Origin: Caulobacter sp. X
GTDB lineage: Bacteria > Pseudomonadota > Alphaproteobacteria > Caulobacterales > Caulobacteraceae
Reading direction: 5' to 3'
Length of the DNA stretch: 64,000 nt
NCBI RefSeq assembly: GCF_002742635.1
Contig: NZ_PEGF01000002.1
Location: 310,001-374,000, forward strand
The position numbers and the translations under genes are program-made. The notes beneath the pieces were generated by a model. It made no database searches, had not been told where the DNA came from, and saw only the letters and a list, made by a program, of their open reading frames with translations. How positions within the stretch are numbered: the stretch's first letter is position 1; each line of letters opens with the position of its first letter. Below, one piece after another: positions 44,452 through 55,753 of the stretch.

Positions 44452-45107
44452 CGGTCCGCGATCTCGTCGCGGGCTATGGGCAGGCGCCGGTGGCGCGCCT
44501 GTCGTGGCTTTCGCTGGAGAGCGGCCAGGCGGCGCTGCTTCTCGGGCCTTCGGGAGCCGGCAAGACCAGCCTGCTCCTGGCCATCGCGGGTCTGGCGCGC
44601 ATCTTCGGGGGCGACGTGGAGATCGACGACCAGAACCTCGCGCGTCTGGATCGGCGCCGGATCGAGCGGTTTCGCGCCGCCCATATCGGCTTTGTGTTCC
44701 AGGACCTGCACCTCGTGACGGGGCTGTCGGTGCTGGACAATGTGCTGCTGGCGCCCTTCGCGTCCGGTAGAGTCCAGGATCGGGATCGCGCCCGGTTTTT
44801 GCTAGAGCGTCTTGGTCTTGGCGAGGCGGCCAAGCGACCGGCGGAGACGCTCAGCCGGGGGCAGGCCCAACGCGTGGCCATCGCCCGCGCCCTGCTGCAA
44901 ACCCCGCGGCTGATCCTGGCCGACGAGCCGACAGCCAGTCTGGATGACGGCGCCTGCGAGCGCGTGGCCGACCTCCTGCTGGAGGGCGCGCGTGAAAGCG
45001 GGGCGGCGTTGCTGATCGCCACCCACGACCAGCGGCTGCGGGCGCGGATCGGGCAGGTCGTCGAGATCGAGGCCCTGACGCCCCAGGCGGGAGCCCGCGC
45101 GGCATGA
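44445..45107 (+). CDS. Lol/MacB-type ABC transporter ATPase
   Basis: ATG 44445 overlaps the end of the preceding gene; a GTG 12 bases earlier is also possible. The 220-residue ATPase has Walker A (GPSGAGKTS), Q-loop (GFVFQDLHLVTGLSVLDNV), signature LSRGQAQRVAIARAL, Walker B (LILADEP) and IATHDQRL. The GFVFQ...LVTGLSVLDN wording is that of LolD/MacB-type ATPases that drive FtsX-like permeases. With the following permease and DUF3299 genes it matches the zinc-responsive operon of Pseudomonas aeruginosa PA4063-PA4066 (from memory). Such systems move substrates out of or within the envelope rather than importing ions directly. Confidence 0.9.
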   Translation: MLTVRDLVAGYGQAPVARLSWLSLESGQAALLLGPSGAGKTSLLLAIAGLARIFGGDVEIDDQNLARLDRRRIERFRAAHIGFVFQDLHLVTGLSVLDNVLLAPFASGRVQDRDRARFLLERLGLGEAAKRPAETLSRGQAQRVAIARALLQTPRLILADEPTASLDDGACERVADLLLEGARESGAALLIATHDQRLRARIGQVVEIEALTPQAGARAA

Positions 45108-46336
45108 ACAGTCTAAAGCTCGTGGCGGCCTTTGTCCGGCGCCGTCCGCTGACCTGGAGCTTCCATGCCCTGACCCTGGCGCTGGGCGTGGCCGTGGTCT
45201 CGGCGGTGCTGGCGCTCAGCCAAGGCCTTGATGATCGCTTCGGCAGGGACCTCGCCGACATCAATCTGGTGGTGGGCGCCAAGGGCTCGCCGATGCAGCT
45301 GATCCTGTCGTCGATCTACCAGGTCGACGCGCCGACCGGGAACATCCCGCTGCAAACCGCGAACATGCTGGCCGGCAACATGATGGTGCGCCGGGCCGTG
45401 CCGATCTCGCTGGGCGACAATGTCGCAGGCTTTCGCATCGTCGGCACCAGTCCGCAATATGGCGACATCTATGGCGCGCGCATCGCGCGGGGCGGATGGT
45501 GGGCGGCGCCGATGCAGGCGGTTCTGGGCGCGGACGCCGCCCGCCGCCTTGGCCTTGGTGTCGGAGACGTCTTTGTCGGCGATCACGGCCTGGCGCCGGG
45601 CGGCGAGGCGCACAAGAACAACCCCTACCGCGTGGTGGGGATCCTGGCCCCGACCGGCGCGGTGATCGACAGGCTTGTGCTGACCGACACCGCCAGCGTC
45701 TGGAAGGTCCACGAGCATGAGGCGGCCGAGCACGCCCAGGCGCTGGCGGCCGGCCAGGCGATCGACCCCGGCGATATCGACCATTCGCCCGACGGTCGCG
45801 AGGTGACCGCGGTCCTGGTCACCTACCGCTCGGCCATGGGGGCGCTGATGCTGCCCAGGATGCTGCAGAGCCAAGCTAATCTGCAGACCGCTGTTCCCGC
45901 CATCGAGATGGCGCGGCTGAACACGATGATCGGCACGGGCGCGGACGTCCTGCGGGGGCTTGGCGTCGGGCTCCTGGCGCTGTCGGCGCTTGGCTTTTTC
46001 GTGGCCTTGTTCGCCGCCGTCAGCCAGCGTCGACGCGAATTGGCGCTGCTGCGGGTGCTTGGCGCCCGCCCCGCCCGGCTTTTCGTCCTGGTCTGCCTTG
46101 AGGCCATGGCGCTGGGCGTGATCGGCGGCGGCGCTGGTTGGGCGATCGGTCGGGCGGCGGCGCGCTTCGCCGCCCTGCGGATCGGAGAGGGCGGCGGCCC
46201 GGCTGTTCATCTGCCCGCGCCCGGATGGTCCGACCTTGGCTTACTGGCGGGCGCGCTGCTGCTCAGCGTCCTGGCCAGTCTGGCGCCGGCGCTGCTGGCC
46301 GCCCGCACGCGGCCCCTCGACGCCCTGAAGGGATGA
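45104..46336 (+). CDS. FtsX-like ABC permease (Lol/MacB type)
   Basis: The 410-residue protein overlaps both neighbours by 4 bases. A transmembrane helix at about residues 20-43 is followed by a large periplasmic domain opening INLVVGAKGSPMQLILSSIY and DAPTGNIP, wording specific to the PA4065-like group. Three helices (about 285-310, 325-350, 375-400) complete the FtsX layout, with RRRELALLRVLGARP before the third helix. The periplasmic domain has HEHEAAEHAQ, a His-rich patch (about residues 203-212). Its partner is the ATPase encoded just upstream. In the zinc context it may deliver or extract envelope proteins; the real substrate is unknown. Confidence 0.88.
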   Translation: MNSLKLVAAFVRRRPLTWSFHALTLALGVAVVSAVLALSQGLDDRFGRDLADINLVVGAKGSPMQLILSSIYQVDAPTGNIPLQTANMLAGNMMVRRAVPISLGDNVAGFRIVGTSPQYGDIYGARIARGGWWAAPMQAVLGADAARRLGLGVGDVFVGDHGLAPGGEAHKNNPYRVVGILAPTGAVIDRLVLTDTASVWKVHEHEAAEHAQALAAGQAIDPGDIDHSPDGREVTAVLVTYRSAMGALMLPRMLQSQANLQTAVPAIEMARLNTMIGTGADVLRGLGVGLLALSALGFFVALFAAVSQRRRELALLRVLGARPARLFVLVCLEAMALGVIGGGAGWAIGRAAARFAALRIGEGGGPAVHLPAPGWSDLGLLAGALLLSVLASLAPALLAARTRPLDALKG

Positions 46337-46797
46337 TTGTCATGCGTCTCAAACCCTTCGCCTGGCTCGCCATCGCGCTCGCCACCATGGGCATGACGCG
46401 CGAGCAGTTGCCGAGCGGCTTGGCGCCCGACCACGACGACGCGCCGATCTGGGGGATCATGAAGGCCGGCACGCGGTTCCAGATCGACCGGGCCAAGGGC
46501 CTCTACGTTGCCAGCTTCGACAAGACCATGAAGGCGTCGGAGGGCCAGCGCTTCACGATCAGCGGCTATATCCTGCCGCTCGATGCAAGCCGGAACTTCA
46601 CCCACTTCGTGATCACCCGGCGCAACACCGGCTGCCCGTTCTGCCCGCCCAACGAGATGGGCGAGGCTGTGGAGGTCTTCAGCCGCAAGCCGATCGCCTA
46701 TTCGACCGAGGAGGTCACCTTCGTTGGTCGCCTGCGGCTGGTCAGCTCCAGCACGGACGGGCTCTTCTACCGGCTCGAGGACGCCAGCGGGTCATGA
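46333..46797 (+). CDS. DUF3299 protein 1, exported, CPFC motif
   Basis: The 154-residue protein starts at an ATG overlapping the permease stop (an ATG at codon 4 is equally possible). A hydrophobic signal or anchor covers about residues 8-21. The DUF3299 domain includes FTISGYILPLD (about 74-84) and FVITRRNTGCPFCPPNE with Cys101 and Cys104. The C-x2-C-P-P motif and the FxxxGYxLPLD block recur in the next two proteins. DUF3299 members in other bacteria are Zur-regulated periplasmic or lipoproteins of unknown role; a metal-binding or thiol function is plausible. This copy has less of the linker seen in the others. Confidence 0.85.
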   Translation: MIVMRLKPFAWLAIALATMGMTREQLPSGLAPDHDDAPIWGIMKAGTRFQIDRAKGLYVASFDKTMKASEGQRFTISGYILPLDASRNFTHFVITRRNTGCPFCPPNEMGEAVEVFSRKPIAYSTEEVTFVGRLRLVSSSTDGLFYRLEDASGS

Positions 46798-47267
46798 GGA
46801 AGACGCTCCTGACGCTCGCGGCCCTGACGATCGCCGGCGCGGCCGCGGCGAGCACGCCGCCGAGCCAACCGGCGTCCGAACGCGCCCGTCAGGCGCTGAT
46901 GCCCCATTCCGCCGATCCGATCTGGACGACGCTGGGCCGCACCGTGGTGACCGCCGATCTGACGCGCGGGGTGTTCACCGCCGCCCCGCCGCTGGAGGTC
47001 AAAGCCCTGGACGGCCGGGAGCTGACCCTCTCGGGCTTCATGCTGCCGCTGGATCCGTCGCCGATGGTCAGCCGGTTCCTGCTGACCCGGAACACGCCGG
47101 TCTGCCCGTTCTGTCCGCCCGGCCAGCCCAACGAGGTCGTCGAGGTTGATCTCGACCAGTTCGTCAAGCCGACCACCGAGCCCGTCACGGTGCGCGGCCG
47201 CTTCGCGCTGCGCGCCGACGCGGGGCAGGGGCTGTTCTTCCACCTCACGCGCGGAGAGCTCCAATGA
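46794..47267 (+). CDS. DUF3299 protein 2, exported, CPFC motif
   Basis: This 157-residue protein overlaps its neighbours by 4 bases each. A signal peptide covers residues 1-20. After a PIWTTLGRTVV stretch come LSGFMLPLDPSP and TRNTPVCPFCPPGQPNEVVEV with Cys104 and Cys107. It is closer to DUF3299 protein 3 than to protein 1 (shared PIWTTL and PNEVVEV), so a tandem duplication is likely. The three proteins may form a hetero-complex with the FtsX-like permease. The thioredoxin-like domain encoded at the head of the operon could keep their cysteines reduced (inference). Confidence 0.86.
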   Translation: MRKTLLTLAALTIAGAAAASTPPSQPASERARQALMPHSADPIWTTLGRTVVTADLTRGVFTAAPPLEVKALDGRELTLSGFMLPLDPSPMVSRFLLTRNTPVCPFCPPGQPNEVVEVDLDQFVKPTTEPVTVRGRFALRADAGQGLFFHLTRGELQ

Positions 47268-47737
47268 TCAAAGGCGCGCTCCTTGGCCTGTCGGTGGCGT
47301 TGACGGGGGCAAGCTCCGCGCTCGCTCAGTCTAGCTATGGCCAGGCGCCCGGCGAGCGGGCCGCTCAGTTGAAGCTGCCGACCTCCCAAGCGCCGATCTG
47401 GACGACGCTGCGCAAGACGAGGATCGGCGAGAACGCCAAGCTGGGCGTCTTTACCGCTAGCTTCCCGGATGAGGTCAAGGCGCTAAACGGCGCGCAGATC
47501 ACGGTGTCGGGCTTCATGCTGCCCATGGATACGACGCAACGCTCCAAGCACTTCCTGCTTTCGCGCTACACGCCCGTCTGCTTCTTCTGCCCGCCCGGCG
47601 AGCCCAACGAGGTGGTCGAGGTGATCAGCAAGCCCGGCGTCAAGCTGACGGGCGCCATGGTCACGCTTTCGGGCCGCCTTTCCCTGATCAATGATGGCGA
47701 GAAGGGTCTGTTCTTCCGCCTGGACCACGGCGGCTGA
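47264..47737 (+). CDS. DUF3299 protein 3, exported, CFFC motif
   Basis: This 157-residue protein has a signal peptide ending ALAQ. It repeats the family pattern: APIWTTLRKT, VSGFMLPMDTTQRSKHFLL and RYTPVCFFCPPGEPNEVVEV with Cys106 and Cys109, ending in a short GLFFRLDHGG. The C-x2-C pair is CFFC rather than CPFC. No Cys follows the signal cleavage site directly, so it is soluble rather than a lipoprotein by my reading. It is the last of three tandem paralogues and is followed after 24 bases by an exported peptidase gene. Confidence 0.86.
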   Translation: MIKGALLGLSVALTGASSALAQSSYGQAPGERAAQLKLPTSQAPIWTTLRKTRIGENAKLGVFTASFPDEVKALNGAQITVSGFMLPMDTTQRSKHFLLSRYTPVCFFCPPGEPNEVVEVISKPGVKLTGAMVTLSGRLSLINDGEKGLFFRLDHGG

Positions 47738-47761
47738 AGCCGCCGAATGGAGACTTCGAGT

Positions 47762-49851
<2,090 letters not shown>

Positions 49852-49852
<1 letters not shown>

Positions 49853-51792
49853 TGCGCCGTTCAACCCTCCTGGCCGCCGCCGCCATCGGCGTCCTGACCG
49901 CTTCGACCGCCCAGGCCCAGGAAGGCGGCTACGCGCCGCTGAAGACCTTCGCGCCCTTCGCCCCGCCATCTCCGCCGAGCGCCCAGCGCTCGGCTTCGGG
50001 CGCGCCCGGCGCGGCCTATTGGCAGAACCGCGTCGACTACCGGATCGACGCGCGGCTCGACCCGGCGTCGAAGGTCCTGACCGGCGACGAGACCATCACC
50101 TATACGAACAAGAGCCCCGACACGCTGGACATGCTGTGGCTGCAGCTTGACCAGAACGTCTATCGGCCGGACTCACGGGCGGCGGCGCAGGCCGGGCGGC
50201 CCCGCAAGGCCTTCACCGACGGCTACGTCATCGAGGCGGTCGAGGTCGATGGCGCGACGGCGCCGCATCTGATCGACGACACCCGCATGCGGGTGAGCCT
50301 GGCCAAGCCACTGAAACCCGGTGGGCAGCTGAAGCTGAGGGTCCGCTACCGCTACGCCGTGCCAGGCCTGTTCGGCGGGCGGACGGCATGGGGAACCTCC
50401 ACGGCCGGCGAGATCTACGACATCGCCCAGTGGTACCCGCGCATGGCCGTCTATGACGACGTCCGGGGTTGGGACACGCTGCCGTACCTGGCCAATGAGT
50501 TCTATCTGGAATACGGCGACATCGACTACGCCGTGACCGCGCCCGACGACATGATCCTCGCCGGATCGGGGGCTCTGACCAATCCCAAGGACGTGCTGAC
50601 GCCCCAACAGCAAGCGCGCCTGGCGCAAGCCGCGAGCAGCGACAAGACGGTGCTGATCCGCACGCCCGAGGAGGTCGCCGCCGCGCTGCCGGCCAAGGGA
50701 ACCAAGACCTGGCGCTTCCATATGAGCGACACGCGCGACGTCGCCTTCACCGCCTCGCGCGGTTTCGTCTGGGACGCCGCGCGCATCAACCTGCCGAACG
50801 GCAAGACGGCGATGGCCCAGTCGGTCTACCCGCCCGAAAGCGTGGGCGAGGGCGCCTGGAGCCGATCGACCGAGTACCTGAAGCACGCGGTCGAGCAGTT
50901 CTCCAAGCGCTGGTACCCGTACCCCTGGCCGAACGCCATCAACGTGGCCGGTCCGGCCACGGGCATGGAATATCCCGGCATCGTGTTCGACGGGATCGAC
51001 GACGCCGGCAAGACCCTGTTCTGGATCAGCGCCCATGAGATCGGCCACAGCTGGTTTCCGATGATCGTCGGCTTCGACGAGCGGCGCGACGCCTGGATGG
51101 ACGAGGGCTTCAACACCTTCATCGACGTCTACGAGTCCGACGACTTTGGGGGCGGCGTCTACGGTCCCAAGCGCGACAGCGAATATGCGCCAGGGCAGGG
51201 GGCGCCGGCCGACCAGATTGCCGCGATCCTTGAGGACAAGGACGCCCCGCCGATCCTGTCGCGGGCCGACACCATCCGGGAAAAGTACCGCCACCCGATC
51301 ACCTACTTCAAATCGGCGTTCGGCCTGACCCTGCTGCGCGAAGACATTCTCGGACCCGAGCGGTTCGATCCGGCCTTCCGCAAGTTCATCGCCGACTGGG
51401 CGTTCAAGCACCCCAAGCCCAGCGACTTCTTCCGAGCGATGGAAAGCGCCGGCGGCGAGGACCTCTCCTGGTTCTGGCGCGGTTGGTACGCCAACAACTG
51501 GACCCTGGACCAGGCTGTCACCAACCTCGCCTATGTCGACGGCGATCCGGCCAAGGGCGTGAAGGTGACGGTCGAGAACCGCGGCCAGCTGGTCCTGCCG
51601 ACCACCCTGCGCGTCACTCTGGCGAGCGGCGGCAAGGCCGAGGTCCGCGTGCCGGCCGAGACCTGGATGCAGACCGGGACCCACGTCTTCACGCTCGACA
51701 CCAAGGCGCCGGTCGCCAGCGCCGAGATCGACCCCGACCATCGCGCGCCCGATCGCGATCGTAGCAACAACAGCTTCAAGCCCGCGTCCTAG
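49852..51792 (+). CDS. Exported M1-family metallopeptidase
   Basis: The ATG overlaps the S46 stop (TGATG), so translation is coupled. The 646-residue protein has a signal peptide ending AQAQ, then the beta-saddle domain (about 55-250), and the catalytic domain with HEIGHSW: His395, Glu396, His399, and third ligand Glu418 in WMDEGFNTF. No GxMEN exopeptidase motif in its usual form is seen; GPATGMEYPGIV (about 370) takes its place, as in the M1 group found in Caulobacter and Bacteroidetes. It needs zinc, which is curious in an operon that looks zinc-repressed. Perhaps it recovers metal- or amino-acid-rich peptides made by the S46 enzyme. Confidence 0.89.
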
Positions 51793-51890
51793 CGCCTGCC
51801 GATTTACAGCCGCCGTATGTTTGAGCGGCCGACCTCCCACCCTTCGTCAAACTCGGCGCGCTTCCGGGCGCGGCGAGTTCAGGAAGACCC

Positions 51891-52016
51891 ATGCCCCTGC
51901 CCTTGATCCTCGCCGCCTCCGTCGTTCTCCAAGGCGCCTCGCCGACCCTGGCGCTATGCCGATCCGACCTGAGCCGGCGGATCGTCGGCTGGTTCGACCG
52001 CTATCTCGCGCCGTAG
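51891..52016 (+). CDS. Possible 41-residue exported or membrane small protein
   Basis: A short frame in the 349-bp gap starts ATG with AGGAAGACCC just upstream, a good ribosome site. It encodes a hydrophobic N-terminus (LPLILAASVVL) and a charged C-terminus (SRRIVGWFDRYLAP). This shape fits a small membrane protein or a peptide with a signal. Nothing identifies a family. The remaining bases of the gap (51793-51890 and 52017-52141) show only the leader of the next gene. Chance occurrence is possible. Confidence 0.4.
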   Translation: MPLPLILAASVVLQGASPTLALCRSDLSRRIVGWFDRYLAP

Positions 52017-52141
52017 TCGTGGCGTTCTCCGAACATCTTCGTCCCGCCCCGGTAGCGGTTGAGCGGCCGTCGATCGTCAACGGAAAGACGGGCTTCGCGC
52101 GCGGCCCGCTGGCAATGGCGCGCATTCGTCCTGGAGATGTC

Positions 52142-53914
52142 ATGCGTCCTTCGACTCTCGCCGCCCGTCCAAGCCGACTGCGAACGGCCTTCGTCGGCGC
52201 CCTCCTGATCTCGCATCTCGCGCTCTGGCCGGCCCAGGCTCAGGAGGAGGCGCCCGCGCCGGCGATCGCGGCGACCGGCGGCGACCTGATCGGCTACAGC
52301 TCGATCCACCACCCCACCATCGGCCGCGACGGCATGGTGGTGGCCCAGAACAAGATCGCCGCTCGCATCGGCGCGGACATCCTGGCCAAGGGCGGCAACG
52401 CGGTGGACGCCGCTGTCGCGGTGGGGATCGCCGAGGCTTTGACCCTGCCGCGCGCGGGCAATCTGGGCGGCGGCGGCTACATGCTCGTCTATGACGCCGC
52501 GTCCAAGAAGACCGTGGCCATCGAGTACTACGGCCAGGCCCCGCTGGGCGTGACGCCCGATCTCCTGCTGGGCGCCGACGGCAAGGTCGACGCCGCGAAG
52601 GTGCAGTCGTTCAAGGGCGTGACCGTGCCTGGGACGGTCGCGGGCCTCTACGAGGCGCATAAGCGCTTCGGCAAGCTGCCCTGGGCCCAGCTGATCCAGC
52701 CCACGATCGACCTGGCCACGACCGGGGTCGTGATGAGCGACGACGAGGCCAGCGCCCTGGCCCAACGCAAGTCCGCGATGTCCAAGGATCCGAGCGGCGC
52801 CTACAAGGTCTTCTTCAAGCCCGACGGCTCGGCCTACGCTCCGGGCGAGGTCTTCAAGAACCCCGACCTGGTCTGGACGCTGAAGCAGATCCAGGCGGGC
52901 GGCGCCGACGGCTTCTACAAGGGGCCCGTGGCCGAGAAGCTGGTCGCCGGCGTCCAGGCGGGCGGCGGCGTCATCACGATGAAGGACCTCGCCAGCTACA
53001 AGGCCAATGTCCTGGAGCCGATCTGGTCCACCTACCGAGGCTACCAGATCGCCTACATGCCGCCGACATCGGCCGCCTCCAGCGTCGCCGAAGTGATGAA
53101 CATCCTCGAGCAGTTCCCGATGGACAAGTTCGGCCAGGGCAATGTCGCGACCATGCACGTGATGGCCGAGGCCTTGAAGATCGCGACCATGGATCGGCGC
53201 TATTCCGGCGGCGGACCGCAATGGAAGACGCCCGCCAAGGGCATCGCCAGCAAGGATTTCGCGAAAGAGCGGGCCAAGCTGATCTCGATGGATCGGTCGC
53301 TGGACTCCAAGACCCTGACCGCCCTCGATCCCCACAGTTTCGAGGGGCCCGACACCACGCACTTCGCGATCGCCGACAAGGACGGGAACGTCGTCTCTAA
53401 CACCTACACCCTGACGGCCTCGTTCGGCGCGCACGTGGTCGCGCCCGGCACCGGCTTCCTGCTCAACAACTCGATGGGCAACTTCGACTGGAGCGCGCGT
53501 GGGGCTAGCCTGGGCAACAAGATCGAACCGGGCAAGCGCGCCCAGTCGACCATCTCGCCCATCATCGTCTTCAAGGACGGCAAGCCCTGGGTCGCCACCG
53601 GCACGCCGGGCGGGGGCACCATCATCGCCACCATGGCCCAGATGCTGTCGAACATCATCGATTACCGCCTCAACATCGCCGAGGCCGCCCAGCGCCCGCG
53701 CATCTACCAGTCGGGCATCGACGGGCCGCTGCAGCTGGAGGAGTCGATTCCGCAGGACCTGGTCGCGGGCCTGGAGGCCAAGGGTCACAGGGTCGAACGC
53801 TCGCAGATCATCGGCAGCACCCAGTCGATCATGATTGGCCCGGACGGCGTCTTCTACGGCGCCGCCGACACCCGCCGGCCCGACGCGGCGGCTGTCGGCG
53901 TGCGTCAGTTCTAA
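52142..53914 (+). CDS. ggt: gamma-Glutamyltransferase / glutathione hydrolase
   Basis: ATG 52142 follows CTGGAGATGTC and yields a signal peptide ending AQAQ; the frame is open for about 107 codons upstream but those are Arg/Pro-rich and run through the small gene's region. The 590-residue precursor has GGNAVDAAVAVGIAEAL, NLGGGGYML, and the autoprocessing site GPDTTHFAI with Thr405 as the new N-terminal nucleophile of the small subunit (DKDGNVVSNTYTL follows). GTPGGGTII closes the oxyanion region. It cleaves glutathione and other gamma-glutamyl compounds in the periplasm, giving Cys-Gly. It lies 350 bp after the peptidase operon, so it may be co-transcribed or independent. Confidence 0.93.
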   Translation: MRPSTLAARPSRLRTAFVGALLISHLALWPAQAQEEAPAPAIAATGGDLIGYSSIHHPTIGRDGMVVAQNKIAARIGADILAKGGNAVDAAVAVGIAEALTLPRAGNLGGGGYMLVYDAASKKTVAIEYYGQAPLGVTPDLLLGADGKVDAAKVQSFKGVTVPGTVAGLYEAHKRFGKLPWAQLIQPTIDLATTGVVMSDDEASALAQRKSAMSKDPSGAYKVFFKPDGSAYAPGEVFKNPDLVWTLKQIQAGGADGFYKGPVAEKLVAGVQAGGGVITMKDLASYKANVLEPIWSTYRGYQIAYMPPTSAASSVAEVMNILEQFPMDKFGQGNVATMHVMAEALKIATMDRRYSGGGPQWKTPAKGIASKDFAKERAKLISMDRSLDSKTLTALDPHSFEGPDTTHFAIADKDGNVVSNTYTLTASFGAHVVAPGTGFLLNNSMGNFDWSARGASLGNKIEPGKRAQSTISPIIVFKDGKPWVATGTPGGGTIIATMAQMLSNIIDYRLNIAEAAQRPRIYQSGIDGPLQLEESIPQDLVAGLEAKGHRVERSQIIGSTQSIMIGPDGVFYGAADTRRPDAAAVGVRQF

Positions 53915-53999
53915 GGTCTCGTTCGGCCGGAAGCGGCTGGGCCGGGGGACGTCCAGATTGGGTCACGCTTCCGCGCCGACGCCCATCGAACAAATCGAT

Positions 54000-54014
54000 T
54001 GTTATATTATAACG
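54000..54014 (+). promoter_or_regulatory. Zur-type operator 3
   Basis: TGTTATATTATAACG contains a perfect 13-base palindrome GTTATA-t-TATAAC. It is 72 bases upstream of the start of an exported phosphoesterase and contains TATATT/TATAAC -10-like sequence. Confidence 0.82.
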
Positions 54015-54085
54015 CGCTTCGGTGCGTCGGTCGGTCCTCCGACGTGTTCGCGAAATTGCGTCCAGGGACCGCGAAGAGATTGACG

Positions 54086-55753
54086 ATGAAGAAGCCCGCC
54101 GGCGACCGACCCGACGATGAACAGCGCGGGCCCGAAGAGTTGGCGCCTTCACGGCGGGGGGTTCTTGGCGCGCTGGCCTTGGCCGGCGCGGGCGCGGCGG
54201 CTCCGGCCGTTGAGGCCAGGCCGCGGGCGCGACCCCGCGCCGAGGTCGACCGGCGGCTCGCCGAGACCATCGACACGGTCGTGGTGATCTACGCCGAGAA
54301 CCGCAGCTTCAACAATCTGTTCGCGGCCTTTCCGGGCCTGGAGCGTCCGCTCGCGGACGAGCCGCCCGAGCGCCTGAGGCAACGCGACCGCGACGGCCGC
54401 CCGCTGGAGCGCCTGCCGCCGATCTGGGGCGGCATGGTTCCCCATGAGCAGGTGGTCGAGCACACGCGCTACAAGATCGGCGAAGGGGATCTGCCAAGCC
54501 TGCCCAACGCGCCGTTCGCCCTGGCCACGCCCAGTGGCGATCCGCTGCCGCACGGGGTGATCACCCGTGACCTGGTGCACGCCTTCTACCAGAACCAGAT
54601 GCAGATCAATGGCGGCGCCAATGACCGCTTCGTCGCCTGGGGCGACAGCGGCGCCCTGGTCATGGGTCGCTATGGCGACGCGGCCGTGAACCTGCGCCTG
54701 TGGCGCCTGGCCGAGCGCTTTACGCTCTGCGACAATTTCTTCATGGGCGCCTTTGGCGGCTCGTTCCTGAACCATCAGTACCTGATCGCCGCCCAGCCGC
54801 CGGTCTATCCCAACGCCGACCAGAGCCCCGCCAAGGGGCTGATCGCGACGCTGGAGGGCGATGATCCCAAGGGCGCGCGGCTGAAGCCCCTGGCCGACAG
54901 CCCCGCCAGCGCCCTGGACGGCCGGCCGCGGTTTGGGCCCAGCGCGCTGACGCCGGACTTCTGGGCGGTCAACACCATGATGCCGCCCTATGCGCCGAGC
55001 GTCAGTCGCAGTCCGGCGGACCCCGGCCTGGCCGATCCCGACCAACCCTTGACCCTGCCGCCGCAGACGCACCAGACGATCGGCGACCGGCTGTCGGCCA
55101 AGGGCGTGGAATGGGCCTGGTACGCCGGCGCTTGGGGACTGGCCTTGGCGGGCGCTCGCGACGAGGAGGCGTTGTTTCCGGCGCGGCCGAACTTCCAGGT
55201 TCACCATCAGCCGTTCAACTACTTCGCCAATCGCGCCCCGGGCGCGGACGGGCGAAGCCGGTTGCGCGACGCGGGGTTCGGCGACAGCGCCCGGACCAAC
55301 CGCTTCATGGCCGACGCCCAGGCCGGCCGCCTGCCGGCGGTCAGCTTCTACAAGCCGCAAGGCGACCTCAACATGCATGCCGGCTATTCGGACGTGGACG
55401 CCGGCGATCGTCACATCGCCCGGGTGGTGGACGCCCTGATGAGCGGGCCGCAATGGGCCAAGATGCTGGTCGTGGTCACCTTCGACGAGAACGGCGGCTG
55501 GTGGGACCACGTCGCCCCGCCCAAGGGGGATCGCTGGGGGCCGGGCACGCGGGTCCCGGCGCTTGTCATCTCGCCCCACGCGCGCAAGGGCCATGTCGAC
55601 CATACGATCCATGACACCGGCTCGATCCAGCGCCTGATCAATCGCCGTTTCGGACTGGAGCCCCTGCCGGGGATCGTCGAGCGTGACCGGGCCATGGTCG
55701 CCGCGGGCGGCGTCGCGCCGGGCGACCTGACGACGGCCCTCGACCTAGGCTAG
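54086..55753 (+). CDS. Tat-exported phosphoesterase (AcpA/phospholipase C superfamily)
   Basis: ATG 54086 with GAAGAGA upstream; the frame is open back into the Zur-type operator but that part is promoter. The 555-residue protein has a long n-region, a twin-arginine motif (SRRGVLG) and the PF04185 phosphoesterase domain: TVVVIYAENRSFNNLFAAFPG near the start, QINGGANDRFVAW, and VVTFDENGGWWDHVAPP plus GTRVPALVISPHARKG near the end. It is short and lacks the C-terminal repeats of the phospholipase at 18-20 kb, so an AcpA-type acid phosphatase is more likely than a true PC-PLC. AcpA-like enzymes are not zinc-dependent in the PhoA sense. The Zur-type box suggests induction by zinc shortage. Its 3' end overlaps the next, convergent gene by 9 bases. 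Confidence 0.87.
   Translation: MKKPAGDRPDDEQRGPEELAPSRRGVLGALALAGAGAAAPAVEARPRARPRAEVDRRLAETIDTVVVIYAENRSFNNLFAAFPGLERPLADEPPERLRQRDRDGRPLERLPPIWGGMVPHEQVVEHTRYKIGEGDLPSLPNAPFALATPSGDPLPHGVITRDLVHAFYQNQMQINGGANDRFVAWGDSGALVMGRYGDAAVNLRLWRLAERFTLCDNFFMGAFGGSFLNHQYLIAAQPPVYPNADQSPAKGLIATLEGDDPKGARLKPLADSPASALDGRPRFGPSALTPDFWAVNTMMPPYAPSVSRSPADPGLADPDQPLTLPPQTHQTIGDRLSAKGVEWAWYAGAWGLALAGARDEEALFPARPNFQVHHQPFNYFANRAPGADGRSRLRDAGFGDSARTNRFMADAQAGRLPAVSFYKPQGDLNMHAGYSDVDAGDRHIARVVDALMSGPQWAKMLVVVTFDENGGWWDHVAPPKGDRWGPGTRVPALVISPHARKGHVDHTIHDTGSIQRLINRRFGLEPLPGIVERDRAMVAAGGVAPGDLTTALDLG

Noticed and set aside
51821..52141. Upstream extension of gamma-glutamyltransferase by about 107 codons
   Set aside because: The extension is Arg/Pro-rich and precedes a normal signal peptide with its own ribosome site.
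52001..53788. Long minus-strand open frame opposite gamma-glutamyltransferase
   Set aside because: Mirror frame; the plus strand carries the catalytic Thr region and all GGT motifs.
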